Origin: Lojkania enalia
Lineage: Eukaryota; Ascomycota; Dothideomycetes; Pleosporales
Length of the DNA stretch: 64,000 nucleotides
Assembly: GCA_010094045.1 (NCBI GenBank)
Contig: ML986593.1
Location: forward strand, 1 to 64,000
Direction of reading: 5' to 3'
In this document: positions 1 to 12,070 of the stretch, in pieces
Position numbering within the stretch: position 1 is the first letter of the stretch
How the letters are laid out: the number at the start of each line of letters is the position of its first letter
Translations under genes and position numbers: made by a program
The notes under the pieces: generated by a model
The model's input: only the letters and a program-made list of their open reading frames with translations
What the model was told of the DNA's origin: nothing
Databases searched by the model: none

Positions 1-3000
1 TATATTAATATAGCGCTTACCCTTTAAAATTACTATTAAAGGTTTTTAGGACTAAATCTAAACCCTAGTTAATTAGTATATTTACTTATACCTGTAAATT
101 AATAGAAGAACTATCTAAAACTACCTATTTATTATTATAGATCTAAGTACTTAGGATTATATTATTAGTATTAAATAGTTATATTACTTTCAACTCTAGC
201 TAGATACGGATAAGAATTAGATTATATAGCCTTCTAAGTATCCTACTACTTATAATCTATTACCTCCTCTTCTTATATAATTAACTTAGCTAGTATATAA
301 TAAGAAGGTAGAGTTAGATATCTAGCAACACGACGTTCTATAGGAAAAGGACTAGTATTAATAGTCCTACAGTCCGACTATCTATTATATTAAAGGTCTA
401 CTAAAACTGCTAAAACTATATTAATCTCTTATAGCCTATAGTTTAAATAAGCTTAAAGCTCCCGTACGCCTATATATAATAAAGTCTAAATCCGATCCGA
501 AGAAAATCTATTCTCCTATTATTACTCTTATTATAACTAATACTTTTTACTTTAATATAAAGAGGAAAGAGAACGAGTTTTTCTCTACATCTCTATATAA
601 AATCAAGCGGCTAATTAAAGATAAGTAAGCTCTAGAGTTAGAAGATAAGGCTGAAAACAAAGTACTAGTAAATCTCTAATTACTATCTAAATACTATAGG
701 TATTAGAATATATTTAGTAAAACTACAGCTTATTAATTACTAGAATACTACCCTTATAATTATAAGATTATCCTTATAGAACCCCTCCCTAATAGTTACA
801 GCCCGTTATATAAGTAGAATATTAAGGAGCTAGAGGTAACTAAAAAGTATATTATAAATAATCTATAGAATAAGTATATTAAGTAGAGTCTAAGCTCTTT
901 TACATCTCTAATCTTTTACGTCTATAAATCTAATAGCAACCTATATATCTATATAGATTATTATAAACTTAATACTCTTACTTATAAAAATATATATCCG
1001 ATATTATATATAGATAAACTCTTATCTAGGCCTATTAAAATAGTAATCTTTACTAAGTTTAATATTTACGCGGCCTTTAATAAGATTAGAATAGACTCTA
1101 GTTTTAAGAAATATACTACCTTTTAGACTCGATACAGAACCTATAAGTATAAAGTTCTACCTTTTAGATTATATAATAGTCTAGCAACTTACTAGTACTA
1201 TATAAATAACGTACTAATTAACTACCTAGATAACTTCTATATTACTTACCTAGATAATATTCTTATCTACTCTAAAGATAAGATAACATATACTATCTAT
1301 ATTAAGAAAGTTCTTAAGAGATTATATTAAGTAGGGTTATAAGTTAATATTAAGAAGAGTAAATTCTATATTACCTAAACTAAATATCTTAGCTATATCC
1401 TCTTAAATAAAGGCCTTAAAGTTAATCTAGAAAAGATAGAAGTACTACACAACTAGCAGCTACCTACTACTATAATAGGTGTAAAATCCTTCTTAGGTTT
1501 TACTAGATTCTACTAATAGTTTATACCAGAATTCTCGCGTGTTATAAAGCTAATTATTATATTATAGAGCCTTATAACTCCTTTTATATAGACTTTAGAA
1601 TATAATATTACCTTTAAGAAATTAAAGTCAGCCCTATTAAGTATACCTACACTCTACTACTTTAACCCTACGTTAGAAACAAAAATAGAAACTAATACCT
1701 CTAATAGAGTAGTTGTAGGAGTACTATTATAGAAATATCCTAACGGAAAATAGTACTCTATAGTATTCTATAGTAAGGTTCTATCCGGTTTAGAACTAAA
1801 CTGAGAGATTTATAATAAGAAACTATTCGCAATTGTTACTATGTTTAAATAATAGAGGGTAGAACTTACTTTAGTAGTTACTAGAACTCTAGTATATACT
1901 AATTATCGCTTACTTAAATATTTTATAACTATAAAGGTACTTAATACTTATTAAGTTTATTAGACCGAAGAATTAGCTTAGTATTAGTTCCGAATCGAGT
2001 ATACTCTAGATAAGAATAATATTAGAGTAGATATCCTTAGTTATCGCGAATAAGATATAGAAAACTTAAAAGTAGCTTAAACTAATAACTAGTCGAGAGT
2101 CCTACTTAAACCGTATTAATTTTACCCCCGAATTAATATTAAATTAGTCTAGTCCTATATTACCTAAATAACAACTTAAGCAGCTATACTAAATATTATT
2201 AAAGGCTAAAAGTAGGTTATATTACTAGACTTTCTAGAGTTGATTAACGTATTACTATAGGAAAACTAAGCCTCCTTCACATAGGAACGTATACTTTTAC
2301 CCTATAAGTATTAGATAGAGAATAGACTACTTCTCTACAATAATTACTTATATATTCTATTAGATTCAGGCCTTTATATATAACTTATATAAGAGACTTA
2401 TAACTAAGTATCCTCTATATACTTAAGTACTACTAAAATCTATTAGTTACTATCTTAGAAGTACTATTAGAAGGGTATAGAAGCTACTTACAAATAATAT
2501 ATATAGAATTACATCTTATACTATAAAGCTTATTTGATATAAACCCGAACCTTAGGTTTTATCTACCTACTTCCTATACTAAATTAACTAATATAGTACC
2601 TATATATTAACTTTAAGAATTTTTCTATAGATAAGTCTGGATATAATTAGATTATAGTAGTAATTAATCGCCTATCTAAATAAGCTATATCTATTCCCTA
2701 CTATCGTATAATTAATGTTTGGGGAATAGCTAAATTATTTATTTAATAGGTATACCGCTTTAGCTATATACCTAAAACTATTATTTTAGACTAAAGACTT
2801 TAGTTTATATCTAGTTTCTAGTCCGAATTCTGCTATATTTTAGGCGTAAAAATTAAACTATCTACTATTTATTATAAAGAGACTAACAGACAAATAGAAA
2901 TTATAAATAAGTATATCGATTAGAGACTGCGTTCTTTTATATCCTTCTACTAGAACAACTAGAGTTCTCTATTATCTATAATTAACCGAGTATAAGCGAC

Positions 3001-3830
3001 TCTACCCTATATAACTATTAGAATATCCCTATATTAGATCCTATATAGATCTAAACCCTATTAGAGTTAGGATTAGAAATATTCTATTAATCCTATTACT
3101 ATAATAGATAAATTAAATTATAAGAACACTTTAGCTCTAGTAACTTATATATATATAGCTTAGAAAACTATAAAGGCTAATATCAAGAAGGCTTAGAATC
3201 GTATATAATCTGTTGTTAACTATTACTAGTAACCGATTAATTAGTAGATTAATAATATAGTCTACTTAAATACTAAGAACTTTACGGTCTAGAGACTAAG
3301 CTGAAAGCTATCTAATTAATAGGAGGGTTCTTTTAAAGTACTAGAGTAGGTTAGAAACTTATACTACTTATAGCTATTCCTAGGGTTAAGTATATATAAT
3401 ATCTTTGTACTAAACCTACTATATAAAAACCCCTAGGACCCTCTACCTAGATAAAAAGCTCTAAAACCACCTGCTATCGCTATTAATAGGGTAGAAGAGT
3501 AGGAGGTTAAGAAAATACTAGCTAGTAAGTTATATTATAAGACTCTTAAATACTGTGTGAAATAGGTAGAATATAATTCTAACCTAATCTAGTATAAAGC
3601 TTTAAACTTTATAGGTTCGCTTTATAAGCTAAGAGCTTTTTATAATAAGTATCCGAATTGCCTAAAACCCCTAAAAGCTCTAACTAAATAGATTAAGGTA
3701 TATAAAAATAGTATAGAGAATATAGATTATCTAGTAAATAATAATATATAAAAGTTAAGTAGTAGATTTTAAAAACTAAAGTATAGGCCCGAAATTACTC
3801 CTCTATAAAATTTGGAGGGTCTGATAGTAG
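1..3830 (+). mobile_element. RIP-degraded Ty3/gypsy chromodomain retrotransposon (partial)
   Basis: No open frame survives, but reading through the stops on the + strand shows a gypsy-type polyprotein in order. Reverse transcriptase lies at about 745-1450, with the catalytic motif near 1240-1280 reading YLDNILIYSKD where the family has YLDDILIYS. RNase H begins near 1690 (TNTSNRVVVGVLL). The integrase core lies at about 2580-2990, including a stretch from 2785 that matches the family's SDRGPQF motif with tryptophan and glutamine codons turned into TAG and TAA. A chromodomain lies at about 3490-3670. The changes are C to T and G to A throughout, the signature of RIP, and TA dinucleotides dominate. 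Gag and protease should lie to the left; I cannot recognise them in the first 740 bases, and the element runs off the window. It is not functional. Confidence 0.88.
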
Positions 3831-4640
3831 GCTGTTAGATACCTCCCTAGTCCTCTCTTCCTCTACCCTCCTTCCCCTTTCTTCCCTCTAAACTCCTCTT
3901 AAATCTCCCCTATTTTATTTTTAGCCGCCTATAAACGCGTGTATAGCTTAAAGGTAGATAATTTAGAAAGCCTTTAAAGAGGCTCTAAAAGGCGGGCGGA
4001 GTAGTATATTAATTAATTTTTTCTATAAAGCGTTAGTAATACTTTAATAATTAACAGTTCTAGGGACGCGTAATAATATATATAGAGTAGAAGTTATTAT
4101 TTAGTTAAGAAAGTTTAGTTAACAGCAACCTAGTAATATATTAAGGCTAGTAAATACTTATTACTATACGCGACGAAATTGCAATATTAATAAACTATTA
4201 TAATAGTAGTTACTAGCTAATATATAGGTTAATTATACTTATTATAAAAACCTTACTTAATATTATATTAATAAATACATCTCTATAAGTAACTATATAT
4301 ATTAGCTCTTACCGGTAAATACCTCCTTAAAGAAATTTCTTTATACTAGAACCTATCTATAACAGCCCCGATTCCCTCCCAAACCAGTATAGATAGGGAC
4401 TATTAGCCTATAAGGAGGGGGGTAGTATAATAATACAAAGAAATCATTCTATAAAAAGCTTCATCTTTTCGCTTATCTTATCCTACCCCCAGTTCTACCC
4501 CTTTTCCTATCCGTATATAGTTGTATACTCCCTTATAAGTAGCTTAATAGTTTTTCTATATCCTTTCATACAAGGCCTATAGGTGTTAATAGAATTCCTA
4601 GGTCCCTAATCTCTATGTACTCCTATATACCTCTAAGTAG
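3831..4640. repeat. AT-rich RIP-affected repeat, possibly the gypsy 3' LTR
   Basis: This stretch follows the chromodomain of the gypsy relic. A purine-rich run at about 3810-3818 (TTTGGAGGG) could be the polypurine tract, which would place an LTR directly after it. C-rich patches at 3840-3910 and 4370-4420 stand out in the AT-rich background. No LTR partner is in the window, so the boundaries cannot be confirmed. No coding signal was seen. Confidence 0.4.
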
Positions 4641-5640
4641 ATTCGTGCCGCATTTAGACCTATTATCTTACCTATACTGTTATAGTAATAATATACTAAG
4701 CAATTAAACGATTATAACTAGTAATAACAGCTAGATAAATAACGAGATTAGTATTACCTAGCTTAAGTACTTTAATTAGCATATAAAGAGCCGTATAATA
4801 GGCACCTATTAATTACTAGTTATTAACAGCTATAATAGCTACGTTTTGCTTGAGTTTTAAGAGATCTGTAAGGAGGAGAAGATTATCTATTTCTATATAC
4901 CGCTATATTTATTATACCTACTACAGCTACTTAATATAGGCTGCTTCTCGCTATTAAAGCGCGTATATAGTACTAAGATCTTAGCCTTAGTACGTGATTA
5001 TATTAACTATATTAATAAGACTACCTTCCTTTTAGCCTTTAAAGCAGCCTATAATTAATTAATTACAGAAGCTAATATCCGCGCAAGCTTTTAAGGCGCT
5101 AGAATAGTACTATATAATCTAGAGGCGGTACTATTAAAGCTTGATATTAAGCTATATACGCCGCTACTACCTGTACTAGAAACTACCCCCTAGGAGGCTA
5201 AAACACCTAGTAATACGTATAAACTAGAGGCTTAATTAATAATAATTTATAGTAGGATTTAAGACTTATTACCTACGTCAATTATTGCAGCCCTTAATTA
5301 GGTTTAAAAGGGCGCTATAATAATAACGCATTCGATCGCGCTGATAGCTAATTAAATTAAGAGTCTTAAGCGAGCGAACAAGGCAGTAATAAAGCGAAAA
5401 CAATAGAAAAGAAAGCGATTATAGAAGTAAGGGATTCTAATAAAGGCTACAAGTGAGGATATAATTAATCAAAATAACGTTGAGGGGTAGATTAATAAGA
5501 AAATTCGTGATCGGAGTGCTTAGCTGTAAGGGAGTAGCTAGCCTCAACGGAGCTGCAGGCGCTGTAAACAGCCTGGCCATAATGCTCGAACGTGCCAAAT
5601 TGATAGCGCAGGTGTTAAATAATCTAATAGACTATCGCTT
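4640..5640 (+). mobile_element. Fot1/pogo-like DDE transposase relic, 3' part, RIP-mutated
   Basis: Reading through stops gives the second half of a Tc1/mariner-superfamily Fot1/pogo transposase. From about 4690 the frame shows the SDNGW-type motif as SNNS-stop, then the WLKHF and TKSR region. At the usual LLxLDGH catalytic motif this copy reads LLVINSYNS, so the aspartate is mutated to asparagine. QLLNIGCFSLLKRVYSTK, FLLAFKAAYN and EANIRASF follow. A basic segment (SLKRANKAVIKRKQ) lies near 5360-5410. The end, 5554-5595, is a CCHC zinc knuckle (CRRCKQPGHNARTC), usual for this family. The knuckle is intact and not AT-biased, while everything before about 5480 is RIP-mutated. The N-terminal DNA-binding part and 5' inverted repeat were not found. 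The copy is dead. Confidence 0.85.
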
Positions 5641-5849
5641 TCTACAGTATATATATGCGTGGTTGATAATTATCGCGATTAAGTCGTTCGAATCTTAGTA
5701 GGGTAACAGCTCGCTTGTAAACTACGTTAAGGTAAAGTTTGTATCATATTTTCTGAGTATTTATAAAGTGTTAATAACCTATTTAGGGAATCTAATATTC
5801 AACTACTGAAGTTTATGGATTTCCTGAGGTAACCTCAGCACTACTAGGC

Positions 5850-8724
5850 GTGCGATCTAAGAAGACAAAAAGAAAATGCACTGGAATTAAGTATTGTAAA
5901 TATCTAGACCCTCGATTGTCTGCTCTATCCCATGTAGTAGTAACAGACGCGACTTGGATGCAGATAAAAGCCATCCAGGGGCTTATTGATCCAACAGAAC
6001 CAGACCCTATGAAGCAAAGAGCTGTTAGGTTTGTAGCACGCTCTGAATCTGTTATGAACGTGTTCTGGTTTGGCTAACTTAAATTTAGCATGTGCCTTGG
6101 ATGTATGATGCGATTTGAGCAGAATAAGGCCTGTAGGACTCAAATTGAGAGCTGCAAGCTAACTATACGTCGGTCCACACACCCGGTAAGTAGTCTTAGC
6201 TTTCAATTATGGTAGTAACTGCTTCAGAATATGTTTTTAATGAGTTTTCATAGAACGTTTCAAACGTGTATCAGTTCTATCTTACCTGCATTGCAAGCAC
6301 AGAGTCAACGCGTTCTCAGCACTTTTTCAAGGTGGTTCCCCATGGAAAACTAAATATACCCTTTCTACAGCAGCTAGTTGATGAGGGAAGCCTCACCTCA
6401 TTACACCCTCATGCTTGTAGTGTTATCGAGGGGACCAAGTCACAGAAAAGGCAGTGTGGTCAGCTCGCAATATACTTTTGATAGACTCTAAGCACGTTGC
6501 TAATATATTAAGGAATTGACCATCCACAGGGTCAAGGCGCTATTCTTGGGTCCAAGGCCTGCCCAGTTACCTACCACGTGGTTATGCCAAACAACCTTGA
6601 AGACAGCCAATTCTTCCACTTCACATCGCATGGAGTACACAACCATCCTCCGCCTCCCCCCTCAAAGACCCCTATTGCAATCCTTAATGAAGTGCTGGAC
6701 CATATTTACTAGATGCAACTACCAAGCGTAACTCGATGTAAGTCGCTCCTAAACGTGTTTGCAATATGTCCCTAAAATATGAAGCGCAATTTAATAATAA
6801 TCCAGAGCTTCTTGCATTCTGTAGTCAGCACAAGGCTTCAAGTCTCGCTCAGCTCCATGCTAGCCTTGCCAACCAGCATAGGATATCTAGAATGATCCAG
6901 CGCAATAAGTTCCTTCTGTACCCAGAAGGCAGGAGCCTTGCAGGTGTTCTGTTTGAATGGAGGCGCCTTCATCAATGGCCCGAAACAGTATGCTATTCTG
7001 CTAACAGCATGATAACAGCATGCTCCTAACATGTTACAGGCTATATCCAGCATATATACAATGACAACGACGGCGTAATGATTATCTGCTTTTTCCAAAA
7101 GCAAGCAGAAATATTTCTATCTCAACGAACATTTGAGGTTAATATGCCCTTCAAACGCTTCCATGACCAGGGCTATACTGAAATAATATTTGCGGCTTGG
7201 CCAGAACGACATGGAAATGGTTTGTGAATCTTATCAAATATGTTAAGAAAATTTACAACTGCGTCGCCTAGTCATCACTCTTGCAAGGGTTATCGTTAGC
7301 CAGCAACGTCAAAGAACATATATGTTATGCTTTCAGCGTGTATTCGAACTACTATCAGAACGGGCAAGCAAGCCTATAGAGTGGCGACACCTCCACAAAG
7401 GCCCTAATTGCTTTCAGGCTATTGTTTCAGATATGGATGGAAAGCAGATGGCAGGCAAGCTACTTATATATGTCGCGAACTTGTACGGAATGGGTTCCTA
7501 ATATGTTTGTAATAGGTTTTGGTCTATATCTGCAATCAATAGACCAGCCCCATAGAGGTTGGCACTGGCAGTTACAACAGACTTTAATACTCTGCCGTGT
7601 TCAATTCTTTAGAAGTATTGAGCGTGCCGCTGGGCCAGCTACTCTAAGCTGGGGCGTTCATAGCCGCATGCATGCACTTCTTACATGCCGGAGTATAGAA
7701 TAATATACATTCCTGTGCAATGATCTTATTCGTAAGTTATTTATAGAGTTAATAACACGTTGGTAACACATTTCTACAGGAAACGAGCCAAAAGATATTG
7801 CTGATTGGGCATTGCATAAGCGGCACCCTGTTATTGCAGCTGGTCTCAATATGAATTGCTCAGATGTTCCTAACTACATATATGAGCGAGTCCAGTATCA
7901 CACTAATGCGGTATAACCATCTGCAAATAAGTCCTCCTCATTGGGCGGACGTCTAGACCTCCTGTCAGCTATTCAAAGGTATAATTGCCTTTAGAACGTG
8001 TTATTAACACGTTTCTAACATTATATAGCTCCCAAAACCTATATAGAATATACGTTGAGCAGTATATCGCTCGTACGTAGTATTTTGTAGGAAATGCACA
8101 ACGAACCACTGTAACATCTACAAGAATAGCTAACAATATAACTCAGAAAGGTAATTATATATAGGAACGTGTGTCTGATATATTGCTATGTCTAGAACTT
8201 GAACGTAAGCGAAAAGCTGAGGAGGGGGAGGAAGAGGGGGAGGAAGGGGGGAGGATATTCTAGAAGAAAGTGACGATAATATCTTATTTCGCGTCTCATC
8301 CTCTGGTAACATACATACAAGAAGTAGCAAATCTCGTTCCTCTTCTCGTGGACGGTCTAGACGCTTAGAGAGGTAAAGAATAACTAAGGCTAGCCTGCCT
8401 CACGTTGCTAACGCGCTTAGAACCCTATCAGGTTCAAATCTCCGGGAAATGGGCGTCTCATAAGAACGCAGTAGCCCAAGGTGAGTGTTTTACTCCTAAT
8501 CAAATTCGCAAGGCGCACGTAACATAATTAAAAGTAGTTCACAAGCGTCATCACATCTGATACGGCAAGTAATGGAAAATAATGAAGACATCAACTTACA
8601 ACGACAACAACTAGAACTCAGTAAACAGGCTATTGAAATAGCAAGGCAGGAATTGGACATTGAAGAGAGAAAAATAGCACTTGCGGAGCATAGACGGGCA
8701 TTAGAAAGGGACTTGTCAAACTAA
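5850..8724 (+). mobile_element. Decayed multi-exon transposase relic, Mutator (MULE)-like
   Basis: Coding segments in several frames join into one protein-like series. A conserved start segment (about 5870-6077) is followed by an N-terminal block ending in GVHNHPPPPP near 6640, the HNHP signature of FAR1/WRKY-GCM1 zinc-binding domains that precede MULE transposases. Next come FEVNMPFKRFHDQGYTE (about 7130-7185; the family usually has aspartate where asparagine stands) and IVSDMDGKQMAGK (about 7420), with an aspartate in the second catalytic position. LYLQSIDQPH and CRVQFFRSIE follow, then a charged coiled-coil tail ending at the stop at 8722. Likely introns are 6186-6274, 6459-6512, 6988-7039, 7732-7779, 7979-8028 and 8373-8420; those at 6459, 7732 and 7979 rejoin the frame exactly. 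A few stops and frameshifts break it. Base composition is much less AT-rich than the neighbouring RIP-hit elements. The family name is an inference from motifs. Confidence 0.6.
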
Positions 8725-11207
8725 TTGTAGACACATTACGAACACGTTTAAAGTAGGTTTAAAACACGTCCGGCTATTATTATAAACGGAGGTTTAGTTC
8801 TTTATACGTGTAGTTCTAAACAGGTAAAGAGCGTGAGATAACTACTTTAAATTTACATTAAATGTAAATTTTTATAATATAACCTCTCCATTTCCGTCCT
8901 AAAAACATTAGAAACTTGATGAGAATGTGTTCAAAATCGCATTCTTGCTTCTTCGAAGGCACCGGATCCTATTGGTAGGCATCCTAAGGCAGTGTACGCA
9001 TTGTAGGCAATCTAGAATGTATTTAGAGAAGCTATGGGACATATCGAAGGAATCCTCCCGCTCATGTGTAGCTGTTTAGACATTTTTGCAGTGTGTTGGT
9101 AACTTATTGACGTCAGGTTAGCGTGATAAAGATGTGGGCGAAAGTTCGAAGTGGATTTAGTTTTAGCGAGGTCAGCCAAGCCATTAGCGTAGTCATTGTC
9201 AACTGTTTGCGCGTCGCGCTTCGTCCGACCTTCATATATTTCCTCCTTGACATCTCGTCTCTTGGATGGGAGTGAAGATCTTCATGCATTAGTCTTCAGA
9301 GATTCATGCTCTGCCAATAATTCGAGGCTGTCTGGGCCCTTTGGCCACACTTGGAAATTGGAAGCACAACCACAATCATGTTTGTGGCTTGCGCAAGAAC
9401 GCTCAGGCTGTCACGGCGCAACCGCAAGTAAACAAACAGAACAAGAACTATGCGAGCCTGCAAAGGGTCTCTTCAACGATCTGTGAGGGTTTGTAGTGTT
9501 GGTAACACCGAAGCTTAAAAAATTGGAGGATTCGGCGCAATTCGTGAAAATTCGTCTGCAGGGTGATTGAGAGCGAGCTCTGGATGGATGTGTGTAGAGC
9601 AAGATTTTTTTGAAACTTGCTTGTGGATATTATCGTAAGAAACTGAGAAGTCGTCGTATATGTAATAGTGGCGGATAAGTAGACCCAATAAATACGACGC
9701 GGGGGGGGCAATGGTTCTCCGAGTTTGCATTGACAGTCGACCAAGATAGAGACTATAGTTACAAGAAACTCCATCTTCGCAATATTCATACGCTTGCATG
9801 AGTAAAGCCTCCGCTAGATAGAGTCGGAATATAACGTAGGAGCCTAGCGTTGAAGAGGCGACGACCTAAAAGAGCGGTATCTCGCCATCGATGCTATAGC
9901 GTTACTTAGCCTTTTTAGCGATTTGAATAAGATCTTTTAGAGCGAGGACCTTTCCTTCGCTTGTGGAATGTATGGAGTGAGACGTCCCGCAAAGGTCTTA
10001 CCTTGGATCGCCTCGTTGTATCTGCTCCAGTACCTCCATATATGTATTGATATTTATCCCGCTTCAGATTGGCCCAGTAAGTAGGACCAATGACTTCATA
10101 TATATGATGTCAAGATAGGGTTAGCGCTACAATTGATGCGGCTGGGAAACAGACCGAAATGTACCAGAGAAGCTCCATTGGCAGCGTAAGGACTTGTATG
10201 GGTCCGGCCATGGTTTTTGCTTTGTAAAGCATCCGGACAGCTAAGAAGGATTGTGTTGATTGTTATTTTTTGAGGGCTAAGGAGCTATATACTGTCTGAT
10301 TTCCTGTTCCGCCATATCGAGGCTAGCCCTCGATTGGTATCCTACTGCACAGAATATTACATGCTTGAACAATTCCTGACTAGATGTAAGCTCTGCGTAG
10401 TTATATAGAACAAAATAGATGAAAATAGAGGCGTTAGTGTAAAGACGTTGAAGCTGTTAAGCTTGTAGGTATGACGTGACAGCGAGTCCTGCTACCTGCT
10501 AGGGCTGAAGCCGAGCCTTATATCACTAGGTCATTACGCCCTTTTTCAATGAGCCTTTAAAATCATATTTGGGGCACTCTGAATGTTCCACTTCGAGGAT
10601 TTTGCTGAAAGTAGTCCTAGAACTGATAAGGTGAATTTTGGTGCACGTGACGTCATAACTAGTAAGTCAATTTTGACATCTTATTCCTTCGCAACAGCGC
10701 CTCTCTAACTAATCACCATATTTTTTCGCTCTAGTAATTAATCAAAATTTACCGAAACAATGGGCCGCCATCGAGGGTCTCTAATAGGAACAAGAATTAA
10801 ACTGAAAGTTCTGACGCCAAGTCATAATAAGTTTCAATAATCCCCTAAATCTCTAAGAGAAAGCTAGTAGACGTTATTTATCTTTCACATTAGCTAAAGT
10901 TCGAAAGCTGCATCATATGACTGTATGAGCAGTATCATATAGTAGGCTAGAAGCCGCGGTGCACAGTTCTGTTTCATGCATCAAGCATTTGACCACATTT
11001 TTAGGCACAATATTGTTGGTGGATTATAGTAACACAGCAGGCGGGGCGGTGTTCTGGTCCTTGCTGCCTAGTGTCTCATGCGGCTCTTGCATAAGGCAGG
11101 GCATATAAGGCTCCAGCATCCAACGTATCTGAGATTCAGCGCGTATTCATAAAAGCCCCATGCTGATCGCCTTACCACATTTAGAACTTTATTTCCTTAG
11201 GATTAAG
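8725..11207. other. Intergenic stretch with no recognisable gene
   Basis: About 2.5 kb separates the Mutator-like relic from the first intact gene. Only scattered short open frames occur, and none has a recognisable motif, signal peptide or splice structure. A 23-base perfect inverted repeat lies at 8849-8871. The region may hold further eroded transposon sequence, but I cannot show that. Confidence 0.5.
8849..8871. repeat. Perfect short inverted repeat
   Basis: Two 11-base arms (AAATTTACATT and its reverse complement) surround a single central A. It lies 125 bases after the stop of the Mutator-like relic, so it may belong to that element's terminal region, or it may be a transcript terminator-like hairpin. 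No matching copy was seen upstream of the relic. Confidence 0.6.
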
Positions 11208-11628
11208 ATGTCTTCCTCTCCTCCCACTCAACCGGTCAAACGGAGTGCTACCGGTGTGACTGGAAAGGCAGCAGGCTTTTCGCTTCCTCCTCGAGCGGAA
11301 AGCTTTGCGCTATTCGGGCACAAGAATAGGAAGAGAATTAAATTTGCAACACTACACGGTTATGAACTTAATATTAAGGATCTGGAGACTTGGTTGAAAA
11401 GAAGATTCCCAACCGTGAGCCAGGCTGAACGGAAGTTGAAGCTTGTCAGTATATGATTGTTTGTGATGTCATCTAACTAATTTGTGACAGAACGATGACT
11501 ATTATGGATTTTACATCCCAGAAGAAGATAAAATCACAAAGGTGAAAAACCATTGCATAGTATCATCCGTGACACTAATAGGTTGATAGGAGGATGAGGC
11601 AGCGGTTGATAAGCTGAGAACTGCCTAA
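11208..11628 (+). CDS. Small three-exon hypothetical protein, 108 aa
   Basis: Proposed exons are 11208-11444, 11491-11541 and 11590-11628. Both introns have branch sites: CTAACTAAT before GACAG in the first, and CTAAT 10 bases before the acceptor in the second. Phases agree and give 108 residues from ATG at 11208. An in-frame ATG at 11160 would add 16 residues. The protein starts with a Ser/Pro-rich tract, then has a basic segment around residues 45-70 with the cluster HKNRKRIKF, and ends with the acidic helix EEDKITKEDEAAVDKLRTA. I recognise no family. The basic middle could bind nucleic acid, but that is a guess. It is the first intact gene after the transposon block. The second intron could instead end at 11580, giving a different short tail. 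Confidence 0.45.
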
Positions 11629-12070
11629 GCCCGGGGCGGCCAGTGAAGTTCTCTGATCATGCGAAGCGTAAATTGGTGCGTCGCAGAATTGATTGAGTGT
11701 CATGAATTGAACCTTAATTACATTTCGCCTTCTAAATTTCTACCTATTGAACCTGTGACGAGGCACACGTGGTTGTTGGTGGATCTTAATAGCTATCGCC
11801 TCCAAGGCGTTTCGCCGGGGCGCTTCGGCGCTCGTAACCGCTTCTCCGTAGTTCTCGTGCGCCTCGCCCCCCTTATGTGCACACTGTCACAAGATTTCAG
11901 CCACACGGGGCCAAGAGCATAGCCTTTTTTGCAGGCTCCTCTTTTACTCAAGAACATCCAAAAATCATATGCTTCCATAGATCGTTTCAACCACAAACTA
12001 AATACTCCCGAAAATTGTTCTTGTCAGCCTTGTTTATCTTTAATTTCAACTCAAGTCTCTGAGGTTGATA
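11629..12070. other. Intergenic region upstream of the CorA-like gene
   Basis: About 440 bases separate the small gene from the CorA-like gene. Short overlapping open frames here have no recognisable content. It probably holds the promoter and 5' leader of the downstream gene. Confidence 0.5.

Noticed and set aside
5480..5698. Open frame of 72 codons after the pogo relic
   Set aside because: The zinc knuckle of the transposase is read in another frame here; this frame is a shadow.
5680..5700. Possible tRNA B box (GTTCGAATC)
   Set aside because: No stem pairing and no cloverleaf around it.
8425..8450. Possible tRNA T-arm (GGTTCAAATCTCC)
   Set aside because: The flanking bases do not pair into a T stem and no A box or acceptor stem was found upstream.
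9448..9799. Overlapping minus-strand open frames of 94-113 codons
   Set aside because: Three frames overlap, none has a motif, and no splice structure or family resemblance was seen.
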